Positions 8,694 through 16,311 of a stretch of 34,612 nucleotides of DNA are shown here, in pieces. The position numbers and the translations under genes were made by a program. Source of the stretch: Chlamydiota bacterium. Lineage in GTDB: Bacteria; Chlamydiota; Chlamydiia; Chlamydiales; Criblamydiaceae. The notes under the pieces were generated by a model. The model did no database searches. It was given only the letters and a program-made list of their open reading frames with translations, and had not been told where the DNA came from. Position 1 is the stretch's first letter; each line of letters opens with the position of its first letter. The stretch spans positions 1-34,612 of the forward strand of contig JABDBB010000009.1 in NCBI GenBank assembly GCA_013288845.1, written 5' to 3'.

Positions 8694-10499
8694 TCAGAAA
8701 GTCTGCCCGATACTCAGGTAAGCCTGGTATCTGCTTTTTTCTACGTGTTTCCGCGGATTCAAAGGGAATGCCAAATCAAGTCGAATAGGTCCGACCGGAG
8801 TAAAATATCGCAACCCTACTCCCGTCGATTGCAAAATTTTCCTGTTGAATTGCGGTGTGCGACTCTCATATACATTTCCGAAATCATAAAAAAGTACCCA
8901 GCCGATCTCTTTATTCATTCTCATTCGATATTCCAACGTATAGATCATCATCGAACGACCGCCCGTCGGTTTATATTCATTATCAAGAGGACTCACGGTC
9001 TTGTATCTGTATCCTCTCAATAAAGAATCGGTCCCTGCATCGAAAAGTTCAGAACGGGGGATTTTTGTTTTACACGGACCGGGAATGAGTCCTAAAGTTG
9101 CTTGGAAAGCAAACAGATGTCGGTTACAGCTGTCAAGAGGAAGGTAGTAAGAGGCCCCCAGTATATTAATACTGTAAAAGATTTGTGATCCTATAAAATT
9201 GTAGGAGGGAATCGATTTAATTTTTAGCCGATAGCCTTCCGTGGGATCCAAAATGCTGTTACTTTTATTTAAATAAAAATTGATGGGAGTTTTGAATAAA
9301 TTAAACGTGTCATTGTCATGTTTTTGCGATTGGTGATTCGTACTCTCATGAATATCGGTATCAATAAGGTGTTTGTACATAATGCCGTAAGAATAAAGAA
9401 GGCTTGGATTTACCTGTCTTCCCAGAATCCCCGAAATACTATACGATTTCGATGTATAGCCTTCATCCCTTTCTCTCAGATAATCAGCCGACCAGATCAA
9501 ATCCTGATGCTTCCTTCTGAAATCAGGTTGGATATAAGAGAGCTCTCCATAATGCTTGTCGCTCCAAACGGCTCCTCTGAATCCTAAATTATCGGCTTTT
9601 CCCGTAAAATTGCGGTGAGTCCAACTTTGCGAGGCTCCTATACCCCTTTCTGTTTCATAGTTAATTCCGAGGCCGATTGTTCTCGGTTTATTTTCTTTGA
9701 CTTGGATGGTAACGGGAATCTCTTCAGATTCCGGTGCGGACTCAGGAAGTGAAAGGCTGACCGAAGAAAAAAGTCCTCCCAATTCCAGCTCATTCTGCGT
9801 TTTGCGGATTTTAAGAGGGGAGTACACTTCTCCCTGATTCCAGGCTATGTGTTTATTGAAATAGCTTCTTCGCACTTTTTTACTGCCTGTCACTTTGGTG
9901 ATGCCGAATATATATTTAGATCCGCTATCGATAAAAAAAGTGACGGTAATCGTTTTTTCTTCTTGGTCTGCAATGACAACCTTATTCGTTACCCGGGCAT
10001 AAGGGTAGCCTGCGCAGTCCATCATCTGTTCCAGCTCTTTTTCCGCATCAAAAATTGCTTTTGTCGTGGCAGGTTGTCCTTTAATGAGTCCTAATTGTCC
10101 GGCAGAAACCGAGGAGTAGGGGAAAGATCCTTTTGATTGAGGAGAGGGGAAAATTTCGAAGGAGGTTACGGGATAAACCGGTCCGGAGTCGATATTGATT
10201 TTAATTTGTATCGGAACGGTTATATAATCGAATTCGGATTCTATACGAGCATTATAATAAGCCTGACTATGTAATACTTTAATGAAATTTTTGATGTCAT
10301 TTTCCGTCCGTTTTTGCAGTCCTATACGAGTTGCGGGAGGAGAATTTTGTAGCGAAAGAAGCTGAGAGGAGGAGCGTAGAAGATCGAGAGTTTTTGTGTC
10401 GGAGGTCAATCCGAAAAATTGCACGGCATATTCTTCCCCTACAAGCAAATTTGTACAAAGAAAAAAGAAAAAAAATAAAATTATTTTTTTATAAAACAC
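8694..10499 (-). CDS. tamA: TamA-like Omp85-family outer-membrane protein
   Basis: This 601-residue protein begins with a hydrophobic signal peptide (about 1-21), followed by POTRA domains (about 22-275) and a C-terminal 16-stranded Omp85 barrel (about 280-601). Clear barrel signatures are RTIGLGINYETERGIGASQSW, the lid-loop element LLRGYRYKTVSP and GPIRLDLAFPLNPR. The final residue is phenylalanine (YLSIGQTF), the usual outer-membrane barrel signal. Size and tandem position before tamB favour TamA over BamA. The start is GTG at 10499 with a weak ribosome site; a later in-frame start would remove the signal peptide. A good promoter lies just upstream (10525-10553). Confidence 0.88.
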   Translation of the reverse strand: MFYKKIILFFFFFLCTNLLVGEEYAVQFFGLTSDTKTLDLLRSSSQLLSLQNSPPATRIGLQKRTENDIKNFIKVLHSQAYYNARIESEFDYITVPIQIKINIDSGPVYPVTSFEIFPSPQSKGSFPYSSVSAGQLGLIKGQPATTKAIFDAEKELEQMMDCAGYPYARVTNKVVIADQEEKTITVTFFIDSGSKYIFGITKVTGSKKVRRSYFNKHIAWNQGEVYSPLKIRKTQNELELGGLFSSVSLSLPESAPESEEIPVTIQVKENKPRTIGLGINYETERGIGASQSWTHRNFTGKADNLGFRGAVWSDKHYGELSYIQPDFRRKHQDLIWSADYLRERDEGYTSKSYSISGILGRQVNPSLLYSYGIMYKHLIDTDIHESTNHQSQKHDNDTFNLFKTPINFYLNKSNSILDPTEGYRLKIKSIPSYNFIGSQIFYSINILGASYYLPLDSCNRHLFAFQATLGLIPGPCKTKIPRSELFDAGTDSLLRGYRYKTVSPLDNEYKPTGGRSMMIYTLEYRMRMNKEIGWVLFYDFGNVYESRTPQFNRKILQSTGVGLRYFTPVGPIRLDLAFPLNPRKHVEKSRYQAYLSIGQTF

Positions 10500-10524
10500 A
10501 ATGACCGTTATTTAATTTTAATAA

Positions 10525-10553
10525 ATTATCTCGTTAATAACGATATTGATCAA
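10525..10553 (-). promoter_or_regulatory. Predicted sigma-70-type promoter for tamA-tamB
   Basis: On the minus strand TTGATC (10548-10553) and GATAAT (10525-10530) are separated by 17 bases. The -35 box overlaps the last codons of the protease gene, so tamAB can be transcribed apart from it. Confidence 0.55.
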
Positions 10554-11332
10554 GGTAAAAGATCTGCCAATTTTATTCGTAAATCTTCAATTTTTTTTGA
10601 ATTAAATTCTTCGGAAGTAATTTCGTAAAAACTTTTTCCGGCCAAGCGTTGTCGGATATAGTAAAGGACATGGACACCGCAGTTATGCAGATCATTTTGC
10701 TGACAGGGAAAATCATCCAAAATGCGTGCTTTGGGATCTCCGGGGAAACAGTCGGTTTTTATTTTTTGTAAGTCAGTTTGCATGACAGAATCGGGATGAG
10801 TACCTTGAGAATCATAATATTCTACTGTCCGGCCTTTCATATCGACAGTAATGATTACGATATGTGTACGCCTAAGAAGATAGGGGATGAAAATCAGATC
10901 CTCCTTCAATGTAGCGGATTCGGTATAGTCGGAAAGAATTTCAGAAGGCATGGGAAGGTCAGAAGAGGATTCTATAAGTCCCTTAATAAGAGGTAGATGA
11001 GGAGTGTTCTCATGTCTTTTTAAAATGAAATTCAGGCAATCGAGAAAACATCCTGTATTTAATTTTTCGCCCGTACTTGTCAATTTTTTGACGGTGTTTC
11101 TGTGCTGTAAAGAGACCGGTTTCGTACTGAGTATTCCTCCGCCTCTTCCGATGCCGGTGTAAGTATTGATTCCCGATAGAAGGGTATGAAAAAGACCGGG
11201 GGGCTGATGAACTTTATGAGGAGGAGATTCAGGGCTTTCCGGATTAGGATTGAGCGGTGTAAAACCATCATCAATAGGATCTTCCTGTTTGGGAATCATG
11301 TAAAAACTTTGTCCGATTTCCGGCACTCTCAT
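10550..11332 (-). CDS. Ulp1/SENP-like cysteine protease (peptidase C48 type), probable secreted deubiquitinase/deSUMOylase effector
   Basis: This 260-residue protein carries the ordered catalytic set of the Ulp1 clan: His157 (RRTHIVIITVD), Asp174 (VEYYDSQG), oxyanion Gln211/212 and nucleophile Cys218 (PCQQNDLHNCGVHVLYYI). The catalytic domain covers about 95-260. The first 90 residues are proline-rich and probably disordered (PNPESPESPPHKVHQPPG), with no signal peptide and no obvious membrane helix. Chlamydia trachomatis ChlaDub1 and ChlaDub2 have the same catalytic fold and remove ubiquitin or NEDD8 from host proteins; they carry an N-terminal membrane helix that this protein lacks. Bacteria have no SUMO or ubiquitin, so a host target is the best inference, with type III secretion the likely route. 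The gene stands alone with its own strong promoter, divergent from dnaN. Confidence 0.8.
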   Translation of the reverse strand: MRVPEIGQSFYMIPKQEDPIDDGFTPLNPNPESPESPPHKVHQPPGLFHTLLSGINTYTGIGRGGGILSTKPVSLQHRNTVKKLTSTGEKLNTGCFLDCLNFILKRHENTPHLPLIKGLIESSSDLPMPSEILSDYTESATLKEDLIFIPYLLRRTHIVIITVDMKGRTVEYYDSQGTHPDSVMQTDLQKIKTDCFPGDPKARILDDFPCQQNDLHNCGVHVLYYIRQRLAGKSFYEITSEEFNSKKIEDLRIKLADLLP

Positions 11333-11370
11333 AATCTTTTTCCGATCATTTTTGATTTATTTATGAGTAT

Positions 11371-11399
11371 TTTATACTTCATTTGTGTGTCGATGACAA
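11371..11399 (-). promoter_or_regulatory. Predicted sigma-70-type promoter for the Ulp1-like protease
   Basis: On the minus strand TTGTCA (11394-11399) and TATAAA (11371-11376) are 17 bases apart. They sit 38 bases before the protease start codon, which has a GGAAAAAG ribosome site. This is one of the best promoter matches in the window. Confidence 0.6.
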
Positions 11400-11418
11400 T
11401 TCTTTTATTCAAATCGGG

Positions 11419-11444
11419 TTTCGAAAAATTCTATTTTTTCGAAA
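11419..11444. promoter_or_regulatory. Palindrome between two divergent promoters
   Basis: Perfect 10-bp arms, tttcgaaaaa (11419-11428) and tttttcgaaa (11435-11444), enclose six bases. The site lies between the -35 boxes of the protease and dnaN promoters. It could be an operator or a hairpin; nothing else shows its role. Confidence 0.4.
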
Positions 11445-11457
11445 TATCGATTACGAC

Positions 11458-11487
11458 TTGACAAGGGAGGATCATCCGGCGTATTTT
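11458..11487 (+). promoter_or_regulatory. Predicted sigma-70-type promoter for dnaN-recF
   Basis: A consensus TTGACA (11458-11463) is followed after 18 bases by TATTTT (11482-11487). It lies 61 bases before the dnaN ATG. A ribosome site AAAAGGGG is present at about 11532-11540. Confidence 0.55.
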
Positions 11488-11548
11488 TATGTTTCTTTGT
11501 ATGTTTTATCGGGTAAATAAGAATTTTCCTTAAAAGGGGTATAAAATC

Positions 11549-12664
11549 ATGAGATTCATCATTTCTACTCAAGAGCTCACTTATCTGATCGGTAAGATGT
11601 TAAATGTGGTCGGAGCTAAATCGGCTGTCCCAATTTTGTCGAACATTCTTATCGAAGCAAAAAACGGAGAAGTTATCCTAACGGCTACCGATCTCACAGT
11701 GGGGATTCGCTGTTTTACCGAAGCAAAAGTGTTGGAAGAAGGGGCCACAACTCTCCCTGCCAAACGTTTTGCGAACTTAATACGCGAGCTGACCGTTCTG
11801 AATGTAGAAATATCCACAAATAAAAATGAAATCACAGAAATTATTGCCGGATCCTCCCGATTTAAAATGCACGGAATGAGCAGAGATGAATTTCCTGAGT
11901 TGCCGCCTATTTATGATGCCAAACAATTTAAAATCTCTCAGGCAGAACTCAAGGATGTATTAGTAAGAACCTCTTTTGCCGTTTCAAAAGAAGACAATCG
12001 CTATGTGCTTACCGGAGTTTTCCTCAATTTAGATCCTTCGGGAGGTGCTACGTTTGTCGGAACCGACGGAAAACGTTTGGCTAAAACATATAAACCTGTC
12101 AGTTCTCCCGAATCTCTTACCGGCAGCTATATCATTCCTCTTAAAGCGATTGAAGAGATCATCAAAAATCTGAATGACGATGAAGAAGATGCCTGTTGTT
12201 TTCTTCTCGACGATAAAATTGCCGTTCAGGCAAGCAACTCCATTATCATCACCAAACTTTTGAACGGTGACTATCCGGATGTCGATCGGGTCATTCCTGA
12301 AAAAACAGACATGGTAGTCAGCCTTCATAGAGAAGAATTGATCACGCTTCTTCGCCAGATTTCACTGTTTACCAACGAAAATACCCACTCCTCAGTAAGA
12401 TTTACTTTCGGCGACGGCGAACTGACTCTCACAGCCAATACAATGGAAGTAGGGGAAGGCCTAGTCAAAATGCCCGTGAATTATCACGGTGAAAAACTGG
12501 AAATCGCTTTTAATCCTAATTATTTTTTAGATATCCTCCGCTTCAGTAAAAGTGAAAATATACAATTGGGACTCATCGATCCGTTTAATCCGGGTGTCAT
12601 CACGGATGAAAATCAGGACAATCCTCTGTATATACTTATGCCAATGCGTCTCGGTGAAGAATAA
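11549..12664 (+). CDS. dnaN: DNA polymerase III beta subunit (sliding clamp)
   Basis: This 371-residue protein matches the beta-clamp family over its full length. It opens with MRFIISTQELTYLIGKMLNVVGAK followed by PILSNILIEAKNGEV, has the middle-domain block RYVLTGVFLN plus FVGTDGKRLAKTY, and ends with PLYILMPMRL, the conserved hydrophobic C-terminus that lines the partner-binding groove. The dimer forms three-domain half rings that encircle DNA and tether the replicative polymerase. The gene precedes recF by two bases, the same pairing and order as dnaN (CT075) and recF (CT074) of C. trachomatis. Confidence 0.96.
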   Translation: MRFIISTQELTYLIGKMLNVVGAKSAVPILSNILIEAKNGEVILTATDLTVGIRCFTEAKVLEEGATTLPAKRFANLIRELTVLNVEISTNKNEITEIIAGSSRFKMHGMSRDEFPELPPIYDAKQFKISQAELKDVLVRTSFAVSKEDNRYVLTGVFLNLDPSGGATFVGTDGKRLAKTYKPVSSPESLTGSYIIPLKAIEEIIKNLNDDEEDACCFLLDDKIAVQASNSIIITKLLNGDYPDVDRVIPEKTDMVVSLHREELITLLRQISLFTNENTHSSVRFTFGDGELTLTANTMEVGEGLVKMPVNYHGEKLEIAFNPNYFLDILRFSKSENIQLGLIDPFNPGVITDENQDNPLYILMPMRLGEE

Positions 12665-12666
12665 AA

Positions 12667-13725
12667 ATGTATTTGCGAAGTCTGCGTCTTAATAATTTTA
12701 GATCTTATGACGACGTGACTTTTCATTTCTTACCCGGAATCAATCATATTGTCGGTAAAAATGCCGTGGGTAAAACCACGATATTAGAAGCCATTTACCT
12801 GTTGATCTCCGGTAGGTCCTTTAGAACGCAGCAGCATTCCGAACTTATCCGCCATAATTCCCCTTATTTTTTAGTCGAAGCCGTTTTTTTTAAACATGGC
12901 ATGGAACAAAGATTGACTTTTGCTTTTGACGGAAGAAATAAAAAAATTACACTGAATCGATCTATATGCCCCTCCTATGCAAATTTATTAGGGATCATGA
13001 CCGGAGTGGTGTTTACTCCGGACGATCCGGATCTTGTCAAGGGGGGGCCTGCCGAAAGAAGGCAGTTTATGGATTTGCATATCGCCCAATTTGATCCTCT
13101 CTATGTTCATTTTTTATCCCGCTATAATAAAGCGATGAGGCAGAGAAATTGTCTTCTTAGATCAGGACAATTACAGGCCATAGCCCCTTGGGAAGAGGAG
13201 ATGAGCGGAGCTGCCGAGTATCTTTTAAAGAAAAGAATTATCTCTATGCAGAGCTTGGCTCATCATGCAGACGAAGTGTATAAAGAAATCTCGGGCGAAG
13301 CGGTAAACCTTCATGTAGGATTTAAATCGACCTGGTGTAAAAATGAGGAAAATATACGGCAATCTTACCTGACACTCCTGCAAAAAAATCGCCTACGGGA
13401 AAAAGAGCTTGGATTTACTCTTTCCGGTCCTCATAAAGACGACCTCTCTTTTACGATGGCGGGAAAAGAGGTCAAAATATTCGGAAGCGAAGGTCAGCAA
13501 AGGAGCTGCGTTGCTTCTTTAAAGTTTTCTTCTTGGATCAAACTGCAAAAGGAGGTCGGTATCAATCCTCTCCTCTTAACGGATGATATTGAAATGGGGC
13601 TTGACGGAGGGAGAACGGAGCGTCTTCACACAAAATTAATGGCTGCCGGTCAGGTATTTCTCACCTCTACGAAACAAGTAGAGAACAGAGAACTTCGTCC
13701 TATAGATGCTTTATTATCGATTTAG
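12667..13725 (+). CDS. recF: DNA replication and repair protein RecF
   Basis: This 352-residue SMC-like ATPase starts with YLRSLRLNNFRSYDDV and has Walker A at 30-37 (GKNAVGKT). The RecF-specific block LSGPHKDDL (about 256-264) is followed by GSEGQQRSCVASLKF, the ABC signature region, and the Walker B-like LLLTDDIEMGLD. RecF loads RecA onto gapped DNA together with RecO and RecR. In most family members Walker B reads LLLDD; here a threonine precedes the two aspartates (LLTDD), which should still coordinate magnesium. The gene follows dnaN by two bases and is probably cotranscribed and translated with it. Confidence 0.95.
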   Translation: MYLRSLRLNNFRSYDDVTFHFLPGINHIVGKNAVGKTTILEAIYLLISGRSFRTQQHSELIRHNSPYFLVEAVFFKHGMEQRLTFAFDGRNKKITLNRSICPSYANLLGIMTGVVFTPDDPDLVKGGPAERRQFMDLHIAQFDPLYVHFLSRYNKAMRQRNCLLRSGQLQAIAPWEEEMSGAAEYLLKKRIISMQSLAHHADEVYKEISGEAVNLHVGFKSTWCKNEENIRQSYLTLLQKNRLREKELGFTLSGPHKDDLSFTMAGKEVKIFGSEGQQRSCVASLKFSSWIKLQKEVGINPLLLTDDIEMGLDGGRTERLHTKLMAAGQVFLTSTKQVENRELRPIDALLSI

Positions 13726-13744
13726 CATTTTTTAAACAATCTAT

Positions 13745-13773
13745 ATGATACTTTAATAATATTATTTTATAAT
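13745..13773 (+). promoter_or_regulatory. Predicted promoter for the small membrane protein gene
   Basis: ATGATA (13745-13750) and a perfect TATAAT (13768-13773) are 17 bases apart in a very AT-rich 79-base gap after recF. A strong ribosome site, AAGGAG, follows at 13794-13799. Confidence 0.4.
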
Positions 13774-13804
13774 TATAGTTATATATTTCTTTTAAGGAGT
13801 TATT

Positions 13805-14110
13805 ATGACTATAAAAAGTGCAACTGAAATGAAGAATTATGCCGATTGGAATCATGTAGAGATACCGCAAGATGATCAATCCGGGATAATCGCAATCAAA
13901 GAACGCAAATACCAACCTCTCGAACGAGCGGGTAGAGTTTTATTAGGTCTTGCGGCAGTAATTTGTACTCTCTTCATAGGGATGTATTTTGAATCGGTTC
14001 GAAATTGTTTTCTCCGCTCGACAGAGTGCCTGACTTTTTGTGCTAAAGTTGAGGAAGCCGATAAAACGGTTAAAGTCGTTACCCCGTTACTCACCTTTAA
14101 AAGCGAGTAA
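13805..14110 (+). CDS. Small single-pass membrane protein, function unknown
   Basis: This 101-residue protein is supported by an AAGGAG ribosome site six bases before the ATG and by the promoter-like sequence above it. It has a polar N-terminal half (1-43), one membrane helix (about 44-61, VLLGLAAVICTLFIGMYF) and a C-terminal segment with three cysteines (Cys68, 75 and 79). No family is recognised. It does not show the paired helices typical of chlamydial Inc proteins. It ends 45 bases before the long inverted-repeat element. Confidence 0.65.
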   Translation: MTIKSATEMKNYADWNHVEIPQDDQSGIIAIKERKYQPLERAGRVLLGLAAVICTLFIGMYFESVRNCFLRSTECLTFCAKVEEADKTVKVVTPLLTFKSE

Positions 14111-14155
14111 GGAAGTATCTATTTATTAATTGGTTGGGTAAAGAAAATTTCAATT

Positions 14156-14352
14156 CGCGCAGCGTTTGGAGTGCGGTGACTTGTCACCACTTTGCCCTCG
14201 ACTCGACTTGTCGAGGCGGTTTAAGCGTTATTTTGTGTTTATAGATATTCAGAAATTCGTTCAAAGATTAGTCTGTAAACTTTTAAAAACGCATCGACAA
14301 GTCGATGCGAGGGCAAAGCGGTGACGAGTCACCGCACTCCAAACGCTGCGCG
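14156..14352. repeat. 197-bp element with 63-67-bp inverted arms (MITE/REP-like)
   Basis: The left arm (14156-14218) and the reverse complement of the right arm (14286-14352) agree at nearly every base, starting with cgcgcagcgtttggagtgcg. Each arm also contains smaller palindromes, such as ggtgacttgtcacc and cgactcgacttgtcgag. The AT-rich centre (14219-14285) encodes nothing evident. No target-site duplication is clear at the edges. A fragment of the arm recurs at 4-27. The element is probably a non-autonomous mobile or REP-like repeat, and it could also terminate transcription from both sides. Confidence 0.8.
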
Positions 14353-14372
14353 TCTTAAGTTCATCTTATTGA

Positions 14373-15728
14373 TTAATCCCCGAGAGAGAGCTTGCCGAAA
14401 GGGGTAACCGAAATGCATATTTGGTCGTTATGGCTGCCTAAATTGACCATTCCGGATTCCAATAAATGCTTTTCGAGTGTACTTTTGATAAAAGAAATTT
14501 GTTTCTCATCATATTTCGGAAGAGCATAATTTCTGAGACGGCCCTTTTTTTGCAGCATAACAGGCGGTGATTTTCCTATAGGCGCTATCATACCGTCGAT
14601 GAAATCATTCAAATAAACCCAGCCTTTTCCGATAATCGCTTTCAAACTTTTTTCAATTTCCCTGATATCTCTATCGTTAAAATCTCCTGCTGCACCTATT
14701 TTTCTAAATCCGTTAAGGGTGGTGAAATACAAGGCCATGGCTTTATCCTGAATAGATTTATGCTTCCAATCTCCCATATTTTCAGAAGGAATAAGGTGAT
14801 TATCCCGGACAGTGACGAGTCCTAGCTGAACCATTTTTTCAGGAATACGGTGGAAATTAATCGAGCAAAATTCTTTAATTTTCACAATTTCTAATCCGGC
14901 TTCTCCGGTTTTTTGCACGATCAGATCAATATCTTCTGCAAATCCGAAACAACGGCTATACAGCGGATTCACATGTTCAGGATCTGAAATGGGCTTACAA
15001 GAGAGGGACTGCATGGAGAGGAGATAGGAGTGCCATTCATGGAAAGGGACTAAAATGCGGCGATAAGAGTCATTTTCCCGGATATATTTTAGGCAACAAA
15101 TTTTATTGAACTCGAGAACGATGATCAATTCCTCTAAAGATTCCGGTGTAAGAGAGAATTTTTCTATTATATCGGATACTTTAACAATGTATTCCGGTCC
15201 TTTATGGAGCATTTTAATGATTTTGGCAGCATATTTGTTATCAAATTGTAAATCTCTAAGATATTTAGTGTAGAGTTCCGGGGTAAGGAAATAGTTTTCA
15301 ATGATAGAGCCGAAGATATCATCGGTAGATTTAGGGATGGAAAACCACAAGGGAAGAAGGTGGATGGGTACGTGGCGCAGTAAGGACTGAAAGTAATCGA
15401 TATCAGGAGTAAAGTCTTCGTCAAATCGTTCTAATTGCGTTTCAAAGTATTTTCTGGATTCTTTCTGAACAGAGATAGTGTTCCCGTCAAAAGTGAAGAG
15501 GGAGAGGGGAAGTAATTTTTCCAGGACCGTCAAAATTTCCTGCCCGGAGACGTCCATGAGTTCGGCAAGTTCTTTGACGGGGAATTTTAATGAATTGTGT
15601 ATGATTTCATTTAAAACCTCTATTTCAAAGGGGGAGAGTTTAGAAATGAGAAGGCGTCGTTCGAGGTCGGGAAGATAAGTATAGTCTGACAAATGGACTC
15701 CAATCTTCCTTAATTGAGAGGGATTCAT
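14373..15728 (-). CDS. Conserved-looking protein of unknown function with winged-helix-like segments
   Basis: This 451-residue protein is soluble, with no signal peptide or membrane helix. It reads as a series of helix-rich modules. One is a possible winged helix at about 30-85 (LSPFEIEVLNEIIHNSLKFP, then VKELAELMDVSGQEILTVLEKL, then a short beta pair). Another similar helix-turn-helix pattern lies near 170-210 (VKVSDIIEKFSLTPESLEELIIVLE). The C-terminus ends with ICISVTPFGKLSLGD, which recalls the last strand of bacterial XPB-like helicase-associated C-terminal domains, but no helicase motifs are present. A DNA-binding or scaffold role is possible; no function is assigned. The gene is alone on its strand and its 3' end abuts the inverted-repeat element. 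Confidence 0.8.
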   Translation of the reverse strand: MNPSQLRKIGVHLSDYTYLPDLERRLLISKLSPFEIEVLNEIIHNSLKFPVKELAELMDVSGQEILTVLEKLLPLSLFTFDGNTISVQKESRKYFETQLERFDEDFTPDIDYFQSLLRHVPIHLLPLWFSIPKSTDDIFGSIIENYFLTPELYTKYLRDLQFDNKYAAKIIKMLHKGPEYIVKVSDIIEKFSLTPESLEELIIVLEFNKICCLKYIRENDSYRRILVPFHEWHSYLLSMQSLSCKPISDPEHVNPLYSRCFGFAEDIDLIVQKTGEAGLEIVKIKEFCSINFHRIPEKMVQLGLVTVRDNHLIPSENMGDWKHKSIQDKAMALYFTTLNGFRKIGAAGDFNDRDIREIEKSLKAIIGKGWVYLNDFIDGMIAPIGKSPPVMLQKKGRLRNYALPKYDEKQISFIKSTLEKHLLESGMVNLGSHNDQICISVTPFGKLSLGD

Positions 15729-15903
15729 CGATAGGGCTCCGGGGTGGCGATTTGTAAAATTTAAATTTTAACAGTAATAAATGCTTTAGTTCAGAAATGA
15801 AACTGTTTTAAATAAAATTATATCAGGTTTTTAGTTATAATGCAACGCTCATATTTTTTTTAATATTAATTAGTCTTGGCAGGGAGATAAGGAGTAAAAT
15901 AAT

Positions 15904-15933
15904 TTGTTAAAAAACATTTTATTTTGGTACAAT
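15904..15933 (+). promoter_or_regulatory. Predicted promoter for the small acidic protein gene
   Basis: TTGTTA (15904-15909) and TACAAT (15928-15933) are separated by 18 bases, 72 bases before the chosen start codon. The rest of the 15729-15903 gap is AT-rich and shows no gene. Confidence 0.45.
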
Positions 15934-16004
15934 AAATCTAAAGGATAATCCGGGAAAAGTAGTTATCGGACTATCAATTTTCCTTGAAAAACGGAGATCT
16001 TTAT

Positions 16005-16253
16005 ATGAAAAACAGATCCGGTCACAGCGGAATCATTTTATCAGACGATGATAGGGCGCTGGACGAAGCTGCCGTTACCATTGTCGATGCTCTTGTCGAA
16101 ACTCTCGAAGGAGAGCAGACTCAGGAGATTGAACCTTTTGAGCAATATACCAATCAGGTCAGATTACACCTTTTAAAAGACATCACGAATTATGCACAAA
16201 GAATGATTCGAGGACACCTGGCTATTATAAGAGAGATGAAAGAGAATAAATAG
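16005..16253 (+). CDS. Small acidic helical protein, function unknown
   Basis: The ATG at 16005 is preferred over an upstream in-frame TTG at 15984, because a GGAG ribosome site (about 15993-15996) precedes it at good spacing. The resulting 82-residue protein has an acidic N-terminal part (SDDDRALDEAAVTIVDALVE) and a basic helical C-terminal part (about 50-82, LHLLKDITNYAQRMIRGHLA). No family is recognised. The acidic/basic split suggests a protein-binding or chaperone-like helical protein, which is only inference. It converges on apbE with 58 bases between, where no terminator hairpin is evident. Confidence 0.65.
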   Translation: MKNRSGHSGIILSDDDRALDEAAVTIVDALVETLEGEQTQEIEPFEQYTNQVRLHLLKDITNYAQRMIRGHLAIIREMKENK

Positions 16254-16311
16254 CCCCCCTCATCGCCATAACTTTGTTTGATGATATAGAGCCATCTGCT
16301 TGAGTTCTTGG

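Noticed and set aside
14156..14352. Insertion sequence with transposase
   Set aside because: The 67-bp centre is far too short to encode a transposase and contains no significant open frame.
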